Shown here: in pieces, positions 20,073-28,005 of the stretch | Layout: each line of letters opens with the position of its first letter | Numbering within the stretch: position 1 is the stretch's first letter | From: Clostridia bacterium | GTDB taxonomy: Bacteria > Bacillota_A > Clostridia > Christensenellales > Aristaeellaceae | Direction of reading: 5' to 3' | Assembly: GCA_017938645.1 (NCBI GenBank) | Contig: JAGBBE010000155.1 | Span: forward strand, 1 to 38,194 | DNA: 38,194 nt | Program-made: the position numbers and the translations under genes | Notes under the pieces: model-generated | Database searches by the model: none | Told to the model about the DNA's origin: nothing | The model's input: only the letters and a program-made list of their open reading frames with translations

Positions 20073-21043
20073 GTGAAATCATCAGAAACGAATGGACCGA
20101 TCAGGACAGCCTGACGGAGATTGCCCAAAGCATCAACCGGATCAAGGCGGAGGTGCGGGATGTGGCCATCCGCGGGGCGATTGAGATCGGCCAGCGCCTT
20201 CAGGCGGCCAAGAGCATGGTACCATACGGCGAGTGGGGCAGGTGGCTGAACGAAAATGTGGACTACAGCGAGCGCACAGCGCAGGATCTGATGCGCATTG
20301 CCAGCGAATACGGCCGCAAAGAAACGCAGGCGCTTGCGGAAATCCAGAATACCACGCAGGCGGTGATGCTTCTGGCACTGGACAGCGGAGAACGCGAGCG
20401 TTTTGTTCAGGAGCACGACATGGCGGCCCTGTCCACCCGCGATCTGGAAATCGAACTGGCAAAGATCAAGGAAGAACGCGCCAAACAGCAGCTGACCATT
20501 GAAGAACTCATGGGTCAGGTGACGGACCTGACCGGGCGGCTGGACGACGCCAGCGGCCCTGCTCCCGAGCAGGCCGAGGCGCTGGAAGCGGAGCGGAAAC
20601 GCGCTGATGATCTGGATCATTCGCTGGAGCAGGCCCGAAAACAGGTGCTTGAAGCCGAGCAGAGGCGGGAAGCAGATGTAAACCGCGAGCGGGAAACGGC
20701 CCGCAAAGCCCAGACCGAGGCGCTGGAAGCCCGAAAAAAGGCGGAGGCACAGGGCAAACAGATTGCCCGCATGGAAGAGGAACTGAAGGCAGCCCGCGAG
20801 GACGTGCGCGTGGTGGAGGTACTTCCGCAGGGGATGGAGGAGGAGCTTGCCCGCCTGCGCGCCCAGGCGGCCCGCACTGGCGCGGAAAGCGATATGCGCG
20901 CTGCGTTTGAAAACCTGAAACACGCCTTTGAACGTCTGGCCGGAACGGTGGAAGAAGCAGAAAGCGCCGAGCCGGAAACCGCATTGAAATACAAGGCAGC
21001 CTTTCACAGGGCGATGCTGACCATGGCAGAGAGGATGAAATAA
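20069..21043 (+). CDS. DUF3102-type protein with long coiled coil
   Basis: ATG 20069 overlaps the PcfJ stop by four bases. Residues 10-115 match the DUF3102 pattern (EIAQSINRIKAEVRDVAIRG, IEIGQRLQAAKSMVPYGEWG, WLNENVDYSERTAQDLMRIA). Residues 125-280 are a charged coiled coil. DUF3102 proteins occur in phages and mobile elements, and the N-terminal part resembles plasmid DNA-binding or partition-type adaptors. Together with PcfK/PcfJ it may form a replication or segregation complex, as inference. Confidence 0.75.
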   Translation: MSEIIRNEWTDQDSLTEIAQSINRIKAEVRDVAIRGAIEIGQRLQAAKSMVPYGEWGRWLNENVDYSERTAQDLMRIASEYGRKETQALAEIQNTTQAVMLLALDSGERERFVQEHDMAALSTRDLEIELAKIKEERAKQQLTIEELMGQVTDLTGRLDDASGPAPEQAEALEAERKRADDLDHSLEQARKQVLEAEQRREADVNRERETARKAQTEALEARKKAEAQGKQIARMEEELKAAREDVRVVEVLPQGMEEELARLRAQAARTGAESDMRAAFENLKHAFERLAGTVEEAESAEPETALKYKAAFHRAMLTMAERMK

Positions 21044-21044
21044 T

Positions 21045-21710
21045 ATGAATGCCAAGCAATGGAGACTGGAAAACGCCAAGCTGGCCAAAGCCTACATGGC
21101 AGGCGGGATGCCGCCCTTCCAGGCGGCTCAAAAAGTGGGATTCCGAAACGTACCCGATATGGATGCGGCCATTGCTGATGCAGAACGTGCAGCTGCACAG
21201 CCTCTGCCTAACCGGCCGGAGCCCAACAACCAAATCGGGCCAAACCTGATTGGAGAATGGGGAAACAACCTATTTACAGCCAAGAAGTTTTCGGCAACGG
21301 AAGAATGGCCGGAGATGGTGCGCATATGGGCCGGTGGGAGACCCAGTTACATCTGGTTTACGCCGCAGGATGCACGCAAGCTGCTGGACGTCATCAACAA
21401 CGCCACGGGCGTGCTGGATAACCTGTATGCAGAATTTCAGGAACTGAGGGACGAACGCGACGAAGAGGCCAAAGCCCATCTTGCGGAACTTCAGCGGAAC
21501 GAAAAGCTGGAACAGCAGCTCCGCAAACCGGCAATTGAACTATCAGCAGACATGGGCGTTATTCTTTCTGCTGATCAGGATGCGGAACTGAGGGCACAAA
21601 ACGAGGCACTTACCGAGGAAAACTCCCACTTGCTGGAGGCTCTCAGGAAACACAATGAAACCATCCTGAAGCTGAAAGAGAAGATTGCAGATCTGGTGAT
21701 GGCCGGATGA
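21045..21710 (+). CDS. Unknown early protein with possible HTH and coiled coil
   Basis: ATG 21045 starts one base after the DUF3102 gene. The 221-residue product begins with a helical segment that could be an HTH (LAKAYMAGGMPPFQAAQKVG). A central small domain follows (FSATEEWPEMVRIWAGGRPS, YIWFTPQDARKLLDVINNAT), then a C-terminal coiled coil (residues 130-221). It shares a transcript with pcfK, pcfJ and the DUF3102 gene. A DNA-binding partner is possible; family not recognised. Confidence 0.65.
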   Translation: MNAKQWRLENAKLAKAYMAGGMPPFQAAQKVGFRNVPDMDAAIADAERAAAQPLPNRPEPNNQIGPNLIGEWGNNLFTAKKFSATEEWPEMVRIWAGGRPSYIWFTPQDARKLLDVINNATGVLDNLYAEFQELRDERDEEAKAHLAELQRNEKLEQQLRKPAIELSADMGVILSADQDAELRAQNEALTEENSHLLEALRKHNETILKLKEKIADLVMAG

Positions 21711-21796
21711 CCAGATGGCACACGTCGGTGACCGGCGTCTAGGCACAAAGGCGGCGGCCAGAACGCGGCGCATTGCAATGATTTGGAAGTGATGAA

Positions 21797-21919
21797 GTGT
21801 TTCCAACGCTGATCGGCCGGCGGGTGGAGCCGGAATGGAAGAGGACGGCAACAGGCGTATCAAAGAGCACCGGGAGCACGCCTTGCATGAGGTTCCACAC
21901 TGCGGCCAAAGGAAAGTAG
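21797..21919 (+). CDS. Possible small protein, 40 aa
   Basis: GTG 21797 with an upstream GGAAGTGAT gives 40 residues (MFPTLIGRRVEPEWKRTATG, VSKSTGSTPCMRFHTAAKGK), basic and protein-like. It lies in the 454-base gap 21711-22164, which otherwise holds a hairpin and tRNA-Met. The low length makes chance possible. Nothing else coding was seen in 21711-21796. Confidence 0.35.
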   Translation: MFPTLIGRRVEPEWKRTATGVSKSTGSTPCMRFHTAAKGK

Positions 21920-21947
21920 ACAGATTATAAATCCCGAAAACGGCACA

Positions 21948-21978
21948 GCGCCCCTCTGAGGAAGAGGCGGAGGGGCGC
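21948..21978 (+). other. Hairpin directly upstream of tRNA-Met
   Basis: GCGCCCCTC (21948-21956) pairs with GAGGGGCGC (21970-21978) around a 13-base loop, ending eight bases before the tRNA. It lacks a T run, so it could be a processing signal for the tRNA transcript. Confidence 0.45.
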
Positions 21979-21986
21979 GATGATAC

Positions 21987-22062
21987 GGGCGCATCGTATA
22001 ACGGTCAGTGCAGGCGGCTCATAACCGTCATGGTGCAGGTTCGATTCCTGCTGCGCCCACCA
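21987..22062 (+). tRNA. tRNA-Met (anticodon CAT)
   Basis: The acceptor GGGCGCA (21987-21993) pairs with TGCGCCC (22052-22058), discriminator A and encoded CCA follow. The anticodon stem GGCGG/CCGTC (one G-T pair) encloses CTCATAA with anticodon CAT. The T-arm GCAGG-TTCGATT-CCTGC is canonical. The CAT anticodon could also belong to a lysidine-modified tRNA-Ile, and the sequence alone does not settle it. Confidence 0.9.
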
Positions 22063-22164
22063 GCTGCAGACGCCGGGCGGGAAACCAACAAAATATTCTT
22101 GGGCTGGATGTGCCAATCCGTTCGCGTCCGGCGCTGCACATGCATGCAAAAGGAGGGAAAACGG

Positions 22165-22767
22165 TTGAAAGTCAAAGATCTGAACACGCTGGCGAAGATT
22201 TACCGCACGCTGACGCTGATCAACGAGCGAACGCCCAGCGGAAGCATTGTGCGGCAGTATCTGGACGGCGGAGGTTATGTGCTGTTCCCGCTGGACGGGC
22301 TGCCGGTGATCACGCCGGAAACACTGCTGGTGCTGGCAGACATCCCGGAAGAAGAACGGGAAAAATGGAAAGTTTTTGAAACGGACCGAACGGACGCCAT
22401 GGAGCTGCTGACCCGGGACAGCATGCCGGGGGATACGCAGGCAAGGCTGGGGCGCGTCGCTCTGAAAGTGGGTGGTCTGGAACTGGCAGCCGTTGTGCCG
22501 GAGACCGGCGAAAACAAGCCGGTGATGTTCCTGCCCGCAAAGCTGCTGAAGATGGTCAAGGACGCAGAGCAGCTGAGCTTTGTGATTCGTGCGGTGGATG
22601 ACAAACAGAATGTGGTTATTGCGCTGGAAGGCTGGAAGAACATCGGGGCCATCGGTTCGGCCACACGCTGGGCGGGTCCGGAAGAAGCAACGGAGCTGGT
22701 GCAGACCGTGCAGACGGTACGGCAGCTGGCGCTTGAAAATGTCATGCGGGAGCAGGACAGCCAGTGA
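22165..22767 (+). CDS. Unknown early protein, 200 aa
   Basis: TTG 22165 is chosen because AGGAGGG at 22151-22157 is seven bases upstream; longer starts overlap tRNA-Met. The product (MKVKDLNTLAKIYRTLTLIN, GGGYVLFPLDGLPVITPETL, PVMFLPAKLLKMVKDAEQLS, VVIALEGWKNIGAIGSATRW) has an alternating beta pattern with a helical end. No catalytic residues stand out. It is coupled to the next gene by a GTGA overlap. The family is not recognised. Confidence 0.65.
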   Translation: MKVKDLNTLAKIYRTLTLINERTPSGSIVRQYLDGGGYVLFPLDGLPVITPETLLVLADIPEEEREKWKVFETDRTDAMELLTRDSMPGDTQARLGRVALKVGGLELAAVVPETGENKPVMFLPAKLLKMVKDAEQLSFVIRAVDDKQNVVIALEGWKNIGAIGSATRWAGPEEATELVQTVQTVRQLALENVMREQDSQ

Positions 22768-22958
22768 AAAAGCCGGAAGCTGTTTCTATATATAAGGAAG
22801 AAACTGCTCCGGCATGCTGCCTGACCTGCGGGCACTACCGGCCGCAGTTTTACCGGGTACAGAACAAGGAGTGCGCCGCCTTTGGCACCACCAAGGGCGT
22901 CAAATGGGAGCGGTGCGGGGCATGGTGCAAGCGCGTTGCGCCGCCATCGACGGGCTGA
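22764..22958 (+). CDS. Small Cys-rich, putative zinc-binding protein
   Basis: GTG 22764 overlaps the previous stop by four bases. The 64-residue product has Cys in CCLTCGHYRP, NKECAAF and ERCGAWCKR, spaced like a small zinc finger. Such mini-zinc proteins are common in phage early regions and may bind nucleic acid or host proteins. Stop is followed by the structured region that precedes the HUH gene. Confidence 0.6.
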   Translation: MKKPEAVSIYKEETAPACCLTCGHYRPQFYRVQNKECAAFGTTKGVKWERCGAWCKRVAPPSTG

Positions 22959-22965
22959 AAACACG

Positions 22966-22981
22966 GGAGCGGAAACGCTCC
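22966..22981 (+). other. GNRA-type hairpin
   Basis: GGAGCG (22966-22971) pairs with CGCTCC (22976-22981) around GAAA. It is first in a series of structures in the 189-base gap before the HUH gene; a further TTCCCC/GGGGAG hairpin lies at 23036-23052. Confidence 0.5.
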
Positions 22982-23059
22982 TGGAAAGCCTGTTACAGCA
23001 TTTTTAATTCGCAACACCTGCGCAGATGGAAGCTTTTCCCCGGAAAGGGGAGGGGGTAC

Positions 23060-23115
23060 ACCCTAGGGCCAACAGGGGGAAACCGCCGCAGCGGTGTCCC
23101 CCGCTGGCCCTGGGT
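23060..23115. other. Long imperfect hairpin, candidate replication origin
   Basis: ACCC, a bulged T and AGGGCCA (23060-23071) pair with TGGCCCT-GGGT (23105-23115). Inside, GGGGG (23075-23079) pairs with CCCCC (23098-23102). The tip ACCGC/GCGGT (23082-23086/23091-23095) has loop CGCA. In total 21 base pairs lie within 56 bases. The element ends 32 bases before the HUH Rep-like gene. HUH enzymes commonly nick beside or in a hairpin near their own gene, so this is a candidate origin; an RNA regulatory role is the alternative. Confidence 0.55.
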
Positions 23116-23147
23116 AAAGCAGGAGAGAGCACAAGGGAGGGGAACGG

Positions 23148-23921
23148 GTGCCGTACTGGGAGCGGAAGATCTACTGTGGGCCCATGCTGGAAGTGAAGCG
23201 CTACTGCGGCACCAACGGAGGACGGCCGCTGGGCAGCCGGAAAACCGAGGAGAACAAGACCCGCGACGAGCTCAACGACGCTCAGAGCTGGCGCAAGCTG
23301 TGGCGGATCCTGGCCTGCAACTTCAGCCGTGCCAACGGCGACCTGTGCGTAACCCTGAAATTTGCCCGGTGGGTCACCCGTGAGGAAGCTCACAAGCAGT
23401 ATGAACGATTCCTGAAGCAGCTGCGCTACCAGCGCAAGAAGCGCGGGCTGGAGGAGCTGAAGTACGTAATCATCAAGGAAGTGCAGAGCGGACGTCAGCA
23501 TGCCCATGTGGTGCTCAACAGCGGGATCAGCCTGGAGGAGCTGACGGTGATGTGGGGCCTCGGCAATGTATGGGCCAGCGTGCTGGAGGATACCTGCAGC
23601 TACAAGGAGCTGGCGCGCTACCTGCTCAAGCAGCACAAGCCCCGCAGAGGATCCGATCAGGAAGACAATGCCAAGGAGCCCAGGCAGAAGGGCCAGCGCC
23701 GCTGGACCTGCAGCCGCAACCTCAAAAAGCCCGAGGTGAAGAAACGTCTCTGCAGACCAGTCACCATGAATACCATGCCCAGAGCACCCAAGGGCTATCG
23801 GCTCCTGCCGGATTTTCACCGCGATGTGGATGTGTTTGGCAACCTGTGGATTGAATGGATGTGCGTGCGTGAAGAGGATACGCCGCCCAAACCCAAGCGG
23901 GCCAAAGCCCGCGCCGCCTGA
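23148..23921 (+). CDS. HUH-type Rep-like (rolling-circle replication initiator) protein
   Basis: GTG 23148 follows AGGGAGGGGAACGG. The 257-residue product has the ordered motifs of HUH endonucleases: a hydrophobic strand (GDLCVTLKF, residues 64-72) as motif I, His118-Ala-His120 in GRQHAHVVL as the metal-binding HUH motif, and YLLK (158-161) as the nucleophile motif YxxK. A basic C-terminus follows. It resembles small G2P/ORF2-type Rep proteins rather than P2 gpA, which is much larger with two Tyr. It may nick the neighbouring hairpin region and start rolling-circle synthesis. No polymerase or helicase gene accompanies it. Confidence 0.75.
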   Translation: MPYWERKIYCGPMLEVKRYCGTNGGRPLGSRKTEENKTRDELNDAQSWRKLWRILACNFSRANGDLCVTLKFARWVTREEAHKQYERFLKQLRYQRKKRGLEELKYVIIKEVQSGRQHAHVVLNSGISLEELTVMWGLGNVWASVLEDTCSYKELARYLLKQHKPRRGSDQEDNAKEPRQKGQRRWTCSRNLKKPEVKKRLCRPVTMNTMPRAPKGYRLLPDFHRDVDVFGNLWIEWMCVREEDTPPKPKRAKARAA

Positions 23922-23950
23922 AGGAGGGATGCAGCGCGAGGTACTGTGAC

Positions 23951-24205
23951 ATGACCATCGAGCAGCGGGAGGCAGTTAGAAAACTGCAGGACAAGCTGTG
24001 CACCAAAGCCGCCAGATACAAAGCGGTGAATGAAGAGGAATGCCAGGGATGCGAAAGCCCGTGCCGGTACGGAATGGACCTGCTGGACGTGCTTGGGCTT
24101 TCAAAACCGCAGGCGCATGCGGAAAACCTGTTTCAAAAGCCGGTGCTTGGGCGTGATGACGGCATCCGGCGGATGATGAACGGGATTAAACGGAGGTGGA
24201 AGTGA
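23951..24205 (+). CDS. Small Cys-motif protein
   Basis: GAGGTA lies upstream of ATG 23951. The 84-residue product has a helical start (MTIEQREAVRKLQDKLCTKA) and a Cys motif (EECQGCESPCRYGMDLLDVL) of the same CxGCxxxCxYG type as the protein at 17137. The motif may bind zinc or a cluster. The next gene begins right after its stop codon, so they are co-expressed. Function is unknown. Confidence 0.65.
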   Translation: MTIEQREAVRKLQDKLCTKAARYKAVNEEECQGCESPCRYGMDLLDVLGLSKPQAHAENLFQKPVLGRDDGIRRMMNGIKRRWK

Positions 24206-24412
24206 ATGACAGATGGGTTTAAAACCTGCCCTTTTTGCGGGAAAGAAATCAAACTGAAAATCGCACCGACGGTCTTTTCAGCCAAGGTAATCTGTGATGA
24301 CTGCGGTGTAACCATGAGCAGGTGTTACAAAACGGATCCCCGAGTGAAACGCTACATCGAAAACCTCATCAGGGAGGACTGGAACAGGAGGGCGACAGAT
24401 GTTCCCGACTGA
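24206..24412 (+). CDS. Lar-like restriction alleviation / zinc-ribbon protein
   Basis: CGGAGGTGGAAGTGA precedes ATG 24206. The 68-residue product has CPFCGKEI, CDDCGVTM and a final EDWNRRA, the layout of Lar-family zinc-ribbon proteins, in which Rac-prophage Lar dampens type I restriction. The four Cys form a likely zinc site. The activity here is inferred from the family only; many homologues are merely called zinc-ribbon proteins. It overlaps the VRR-NUC gene by 14 bases. Confidence 0.7.
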   Translation: MTDGFKTCPFCGKEIKLKIAPTVFSAKVICDDCGVTMSRCYKTDPRVKRYIENLIREDWNRRATDVPD

Positions 24413-24782
24413 AGACTTTCCCATCCCCAGCGAAAGCACCGAACAACAGCACCTGTTCCAGTGGGCGCGCATGATGAGCGGAGCGCATCCGGAACTGGCG
24501 CTGATGTACAAAATCACCAACGAGGGCAGGCGCAGCCGCGTGAACGGCGCACGGATGGTGGCAGAGGGCATGAAAAAGGGCGTGCCGGATATCTGCCTGC
24601 CGGTGGCGCGCGGGGGGCATCACGGGCTGTACATTGAGCTCAAACGAGAGCGGAACAGCAGGGTGACCAAGGAACAGCTGGAATGGATTGAGGCGCTGAT
24701 GGATCAGGGCTATGCAGCCGCTGTTTGCCGGGGCTGTGATGAGGCCATCAGGTTAATCACGGACTATCTGGCCGGGAGGTGA
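24399..24782 (+). CDS. VRR-NUC domain nuclease
   Basis: The 127-residue product has the full small VRR-NUC fold: STEQQHLFQWARM, ITNEGRRSRVNGARM, KKGVPDICLPVARGG with the Asp of GxPD, and LYIELKRERNSRVTKEQLEW with the ExK pair, then GYAAAVCRGCDEAI. These residues form a PD-(D/E)xK-type metal site. Stand-alone phage VRR-NUC proteins cut branched or flapped DNA. It may resolve replication or packaging intermediates ahead of the terminase. Confidence 0.88.
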   Translation: MFPTEDFPIPSESTEQQHLFQWARMMSGAHPELALMYKITNEGRRSRVNGARMVAEGMKKGVPDICLPVARGGHHGLYIELKRERNSRVTKEQLEWIEALMDQGYAAAVCRGCDEAIRLITDYLAGR

Positions 24783-24821
24783 GTGGAAACCAGCATGATT
24801 TGTGAAAGGAGTGATGTCTGG

Positions 24822-25220
24822 ATGTCGATCAAGGAGGATTTCCGCAGGTACCGCGAGGCAAGGCGGCTGGTGGAGCTGGACGCGCAGCGGCTGGAAGCCG
24901 CAAGGCATGCCACTGATACCGTCAGGGGAAGCAGCACGGAATGGCCGTACACGCAGCACACCATGACGGTGGCCGGGCGTGACGCGAGGGAGGAAAGAAC
25001 GATCCTTGCCAGAATCGCCGAAAACAAGGCGCGATGCGCCCGTGTGGAAAAGACGATCCAAAAAGCGCCGAACGAAAAGGTGCGCTGCATCCTCATCCTC
25101 CATTACGTCGAGGGCTTCAGCTGGGAAAAGGTTGCGGAGATCTGGGCGGGGGACGACGTCAACGCTCCGGGCGGGACGGGCGTGCGGAAGATCGCCCAAA
25201 GATATCTGGACAGCCTCTGA
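24822..25220 (+). CDS. DUF1492/ArpU-like sigma-region-4 transcription regulator
   Basis: ATG 24822 with GGAG ten bases before gives 132 residues; GTG 24783 and ATG 24795 are less well placed. A helical N-terminus (MSIKEDFRRYREARRLVELD) and a C-terminal HTH (VRCILILHYVEGFSWEKVAE, TGVRKIAQRYLDSL) follow the DUF1492 pattern. Such proteins sit before the terminase genes and are thought to activate late transcription. The palindromic region directly downstream is its likely target. Confidence 0.8.
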   Translation: MSIKEDFRRYREARRLVELDAQRLEAARHATDTVRGSSTEWPYTQHTMTVAGRDAREERTILARIAENKARCARVEKTIQKAPNEKVRCILILHYVEGFSWEKVAEIWAGDDVNAPGGTGVRKIAQRYLDSL

Positions 25221-25221
25221 A

Positions 25222-25268
25222 ATTTGTGGGCCAATTGGGCCACATGTCACAAATCAAAATGCTATACT
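25222..25268 (+). promoter_or_regulatory. Candidate late promoter with palindromic activator site
   Basis: ATTTGTG (25222-25228) and CACAAAT (25248-25254) flank an imperfect palindrome at 25226-25243 centred on CCAATTGG. A TATACT -10 follows at 25263-25268 but no consensus -35 is present at 17 bases. This fits an activator-dependent late promoter used by the DUF1492 protein encoded just upstream. Confidence 0.55.
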
Positions 25269-25281
25269 GTATGCGTCAAAG

Positions 25282-25317
25282 GTGCGGGGTCTCACAGACC
25301 GCCGCACTTTCTGTTTT
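25282..25317 (+). terminator. Rho-independent terminator before the packaging genes
   Basis: GTGCGGGGTCT (25282-25292) pairs with AGACC, a bulged G and CCGCAC (25296-25307) around CAC, followed by TTTCTGTTTT. It ends early transcription. Since it also lies only 14 bases after the candidate late -10, it could attenuate the late operon. Confidence 0.75.
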
Positions 25318-25413
25318 GCTGGGTGTGCGCGGCCGGCGCTTGTGCGTCCTTCCATGGCCGCTGCGGGAATGCCTCCCGGTGGAGGGGCCGGAGGAAAAGT
25401 AAGAGGTGATTGA

Positions 25414-25695
25414 TTGAGCAGCGCAGATGCGTTTTACCATCGCATGCGTCACAGACGCTGGCGGGACGCGGTGCTAAAACGAGCTGGCTATCTATGCGAG
25501 GAATGCAGGCGCTACGGCAGACGGCTGCCCAACGGCGAGCCAGTGCCGGCAACGGTCGCGCACCACATGCAGCATGCAGATAAACATCCTGAGCTGCGCT
25601 ATGTTGTCAGCAACGGCAGGGCCCTTTGCGAGGCGTGCCACAACAAGGCGCACCCCGAAAAGGGAAGGCGTAAGGGGTACCCCGCCCCCTTCTGA
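25414..25695 (+). CDS. HNH endonuclease
   Basis: TTG 25414 follows AGAGGTGATTGA. The 93-residue product has CEECRRYGRR, then the HNH core (VAHHMQHADKHPELRYVVSN, GRALCEACHNKAH) with two Cys pairs for structural zinc and the catalytic His in the VAHH motif. HNH proteins next to terminase small subunits are common in HK97-like phages and are needed for packaging cleavage in some. It is probably part of the packaging motor complex. Confidence 0.88.
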   Translation: MSSADAFYHRMRHRRWRDAVLKRAGYLCEECRRYGRRLPNGEPVPATVAHHMQHADKHPELRYVVSNGRALCEACHNKAHPEKGRRKGYPAPF

Positions 25696-25780
25696 ACCCA
25701 AGGCTTTGGGGGACTCACACCGGAGGGGGCCACACTTTATATACACGGGCGAAAAAATGGCGGAAGGGGGTAAAGGCAAA

Positions 25781-26230
25781 ATGGGCGGAAAAACTTCCAA
25801 AGACGCGCGCGCGGGCGCGTGCACGAAGGCACCCGCCGGTGAACGCCGTAAAAAGCCGGACAGAACGCCATACGAAAAGAAAAGGCGGCTGATTGTGGAC
25901 CGGATGAAGGCGTTGGGTGTCTACAAACCGCAGTATGACGCGCTGATCGGCAGAACAGCGCGGCTGTATGTGAAGCTGGACGAGCTGGAACGGGAGTACG
26001 CAGAAAGCGGCGCCACGCGCTTTGTGGAGTACACCAACAAGGCCGGAGCCACCAACCTGATAGCCAGCCCGCACGTCAAGGCGATAGAGGATGCATACGC
26101 CGAATTGCTGGTGCATGAACGCGAACTGGGCTTGACGCCGGCCGCCATGAAGAAACTGGGAGGCGGGCTGGAAGAGAAACCGCAGAAAAACCCGATTGAC
26201 GCAGCGCTTGAAAAGCTGATGAGCGGATGA
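25781..26230 (+). CDS. terS: Terminase small subunit, P27 family
   Basis: ATG 25781 is about ten bases after GGGGG and is preferred; ATG 25757 is an alternative. The 149-residue product has a basic, disordered start. A helical core follows ([71 protein letters not shown]), typical of the P27 small terminase family. It recognises the packaging site and recruits TerL, whose start it overlaps by four bases. Confidence 0.85.
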   Translation: MGGKTSKDARAGACTKAPAGERRKKPDRTPYEKKRRLIVDRMKALGVYKPQYDALIGRTARLYVKLDELEREYAESGATRFVEYTNKAGATNLIASPHVKAIEDAYAELLVHERELGLTPAAMKKLGGGLEEKPQKNPIDAALEKLMSG

Positions 26231-28005
26231 CGCTGAAAGGCAAGTACGCGGCGGAGGTGCTGGCCTATGTAAATGGCCTTGCTGATGGCAGCATACTGGC
26301 AAACAAAGAGCGTGTGCAGGCAGCCAGGCGCTTTCTGCAGATGATTGAATGCGGGAAGTATGACATCCGCACCAAAGATGCCGATCTGGTGATTGGCATC
26401 ATAGAGGCAACGTTCCGCCACAGGCAGGGCGAGACGCTGGAGGGTTTGCCGCTGCGCGGCAAGCCTTTTTTGCTGGAGCCGTGGGAAAAATTCTGTTTCT
26501 ACGGGATGCTGATCTTTTGGTATCCCGGCACCAATGAACGCGTCGTCAAAGAGGCGTTCATTTTTTTGCCGCGCAAAAACGGCAAAACGCTGCTGGTGTC
26601 CGCAGGAGCCTTTGGACTGGCCATCATGGAAGCCGAAAGCGGCGCGGTGGTTTACGTTGTAGGCGCTGCGCTGAAGCAGGCAAAAGAAACATTTGCCAAC
26701 TGGAAGTACAACGTGGAAAACACGATGTACCGAAGCAAAAAAGAAGCCAACAAGGCCGGATGGCGCATTGCGGACAATAGCTTTGAACACAGCATCAGCA
26801 ACGAAAGCTTTGCAGGGGGCTCCATCTCCCTCAACGCACTGGCTGCCAACCCGGACGGTCAGGATTCGCTGAATGCGAACATCATCATTGCCGACGAGCT
26901 GCACGCCTACAAAACGCCCAAGCAGTACAACATCCTCAAAGAAGCCACAAAGGCCTACACCAACAAGCTGGTGATTGGCATATCCACCGCAGGCGATGAC
27001 GGGACCAGTTTCTGCGCACAGCGCCTGAAATACTGCCGGGGCGTGCTGGACGGCATTTTTGAAAACGAAAATCTGTTTATTTTCATCTGCTGTGCTGAAC
27101 AGGACGAGCGCGGAAACGTTGATTTCCTTAACCCGGAGCAGCACGAGAAGGCCAATCCCAACTATGGCGTCACCATACGTCCGGCAGACATCATGAATGA
27201 CGCCATGCAGGCAAAGGACGATCCGCAGCAGCGCAAAGACTTCTTTGCCAAGAGCCTGAACATCTTCACAGCGCAGGTAAAAGCCTACTTTGACGTGGAG
27301 AAATTTCGCTGGAGCAACCGCACGGCGGAGGAGGCTCTTGGAATCGATCCTGCGTGGGATCTGGAAAAGAAGCTGCAGCACCTTTCCAAGCTGCCCATCC
27401 GCTGGTACGGCGGTGCGGACCTGTCCAAAATGCACGACCTGACGGCAGCAGCCATGCACGGCACATACAACGGGATTGACATCTGCATCACGCATGCATG
27501 GTTCCCCGTTGTGGCGGCAGCCGAGAAAGCGGACAAGGACAGCATTCCCTTGTTTGGCTGGCAGGAGGACGGCTGGCTGGACATGTGCAACGCACCAACC
27601 AACGACCACAAGCAGGTGGTGGACTGGTTCGTGAAAATGCGCGGACGCGGATTCAAATTCCGCGAGATCGGCCATGACCGGAAATTCTGTGATGATTATT
27701 TCCGAGGTATGAAAAAGGCCGGTTTCCGCTGCGTGGATCAGCCGCAGTACCACTGGAAAAAAAGCCAGGGCTTCCGGCGTATTGAGCAGCAGATGCTCAA
27801 CGGGCGCTTCTACTACCTCGGAAGTGACGCCTATGAATACTGCGTGCAGAACGTGTTTGCCATGGAAGGCACGGACGACCTGATCAAGTACAGCAAAATC
27901 GAAGACAACAGGCGCATTGACATTTTCGATGCAGATGTGTTTGCGGCTGTGCGCATGCTGGAAGATGCGGAAAACCTTGAGAAAGCGAAGGAGTGGAGTC
28001 AATGA
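26227..28005 (+). CDS. terL: Terminase large subunit
   Basis: The 592-residue product overlaps TerS by four bases (ATGA). The ATPase part has Walker A-like PRKNGKT (115-121), Walker B NIIIADE (218-224) and the coupling motif ISTAG (252-256). The nuclease part begins near 390 with Asp398 in YGGADLS as a likely metal ligand. Length and motifs fit the Terminase_1 family of HK97-like phages. It translocates and cuts DNA at the portal. Whether it uses cos or headful cutting cannot be read here. Confidence 0.95.
   Translation: MTLKGKYAAEVLAYVNGLADGSILANKERVQAARRFLQMIECGKYDIRTKDADLVIGIIEATFRHRQGETLEGLPLRGKPFLLEPWEKFCFYGMLIFWYPGTNERVVKEAFIFLPRKNGKTLLVSAGAFGLAIMEAESGAVVYVVGAALKQAKETFANWKYNVENTMYRSKKEANKAGWRIADNSFEHSISNESFAGGSISLNALAANPDGQDSLNANIIIADELHAYKTPKQYNILKEATKAYTNKLVIGISTAGDDGTSFCAQRLKYCRGVLDGIFENENLFIFICCAEQDERGNVDFLNPEQHEKANPNYGVTIRPADIMNDAMQAKDDPQQRKDFFAKSLNIFTAQVKAYFDVEKFRWSNRTAEEALGIDPAWDLEKKLQHLSKLPIRWYGGADLSKMHDLTAAAMHGTYNGIDICITHAWFPVVAAAEKADKDSIPLFGWQEDGWLDMCNAPTNDHKQVVDWFVKMRGRGFKFREIGHDRKFCDDYFRGMKKAGFRCVDQPQYHWKKSQGFRRIEQQMLNGRFYYLGSDAYEYCVQNVFAMEGTDDLIKYSKIEDNRRIDIFDADVFAAVRMLEDAENLEKAKEWSQ

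Noticed and set aside
22030..22164. Upstream start of the 22165 gene
   Set aside because: It overlaps tRNA-Met; the strong AGGAGGG site points to TTG 22165.
23060..23115. Rho-independent terminator before the HUH gene
   Set aside because: No T run follows the hairpin on the plus strand, and on the minus strand it runs into TGTACCCCC.
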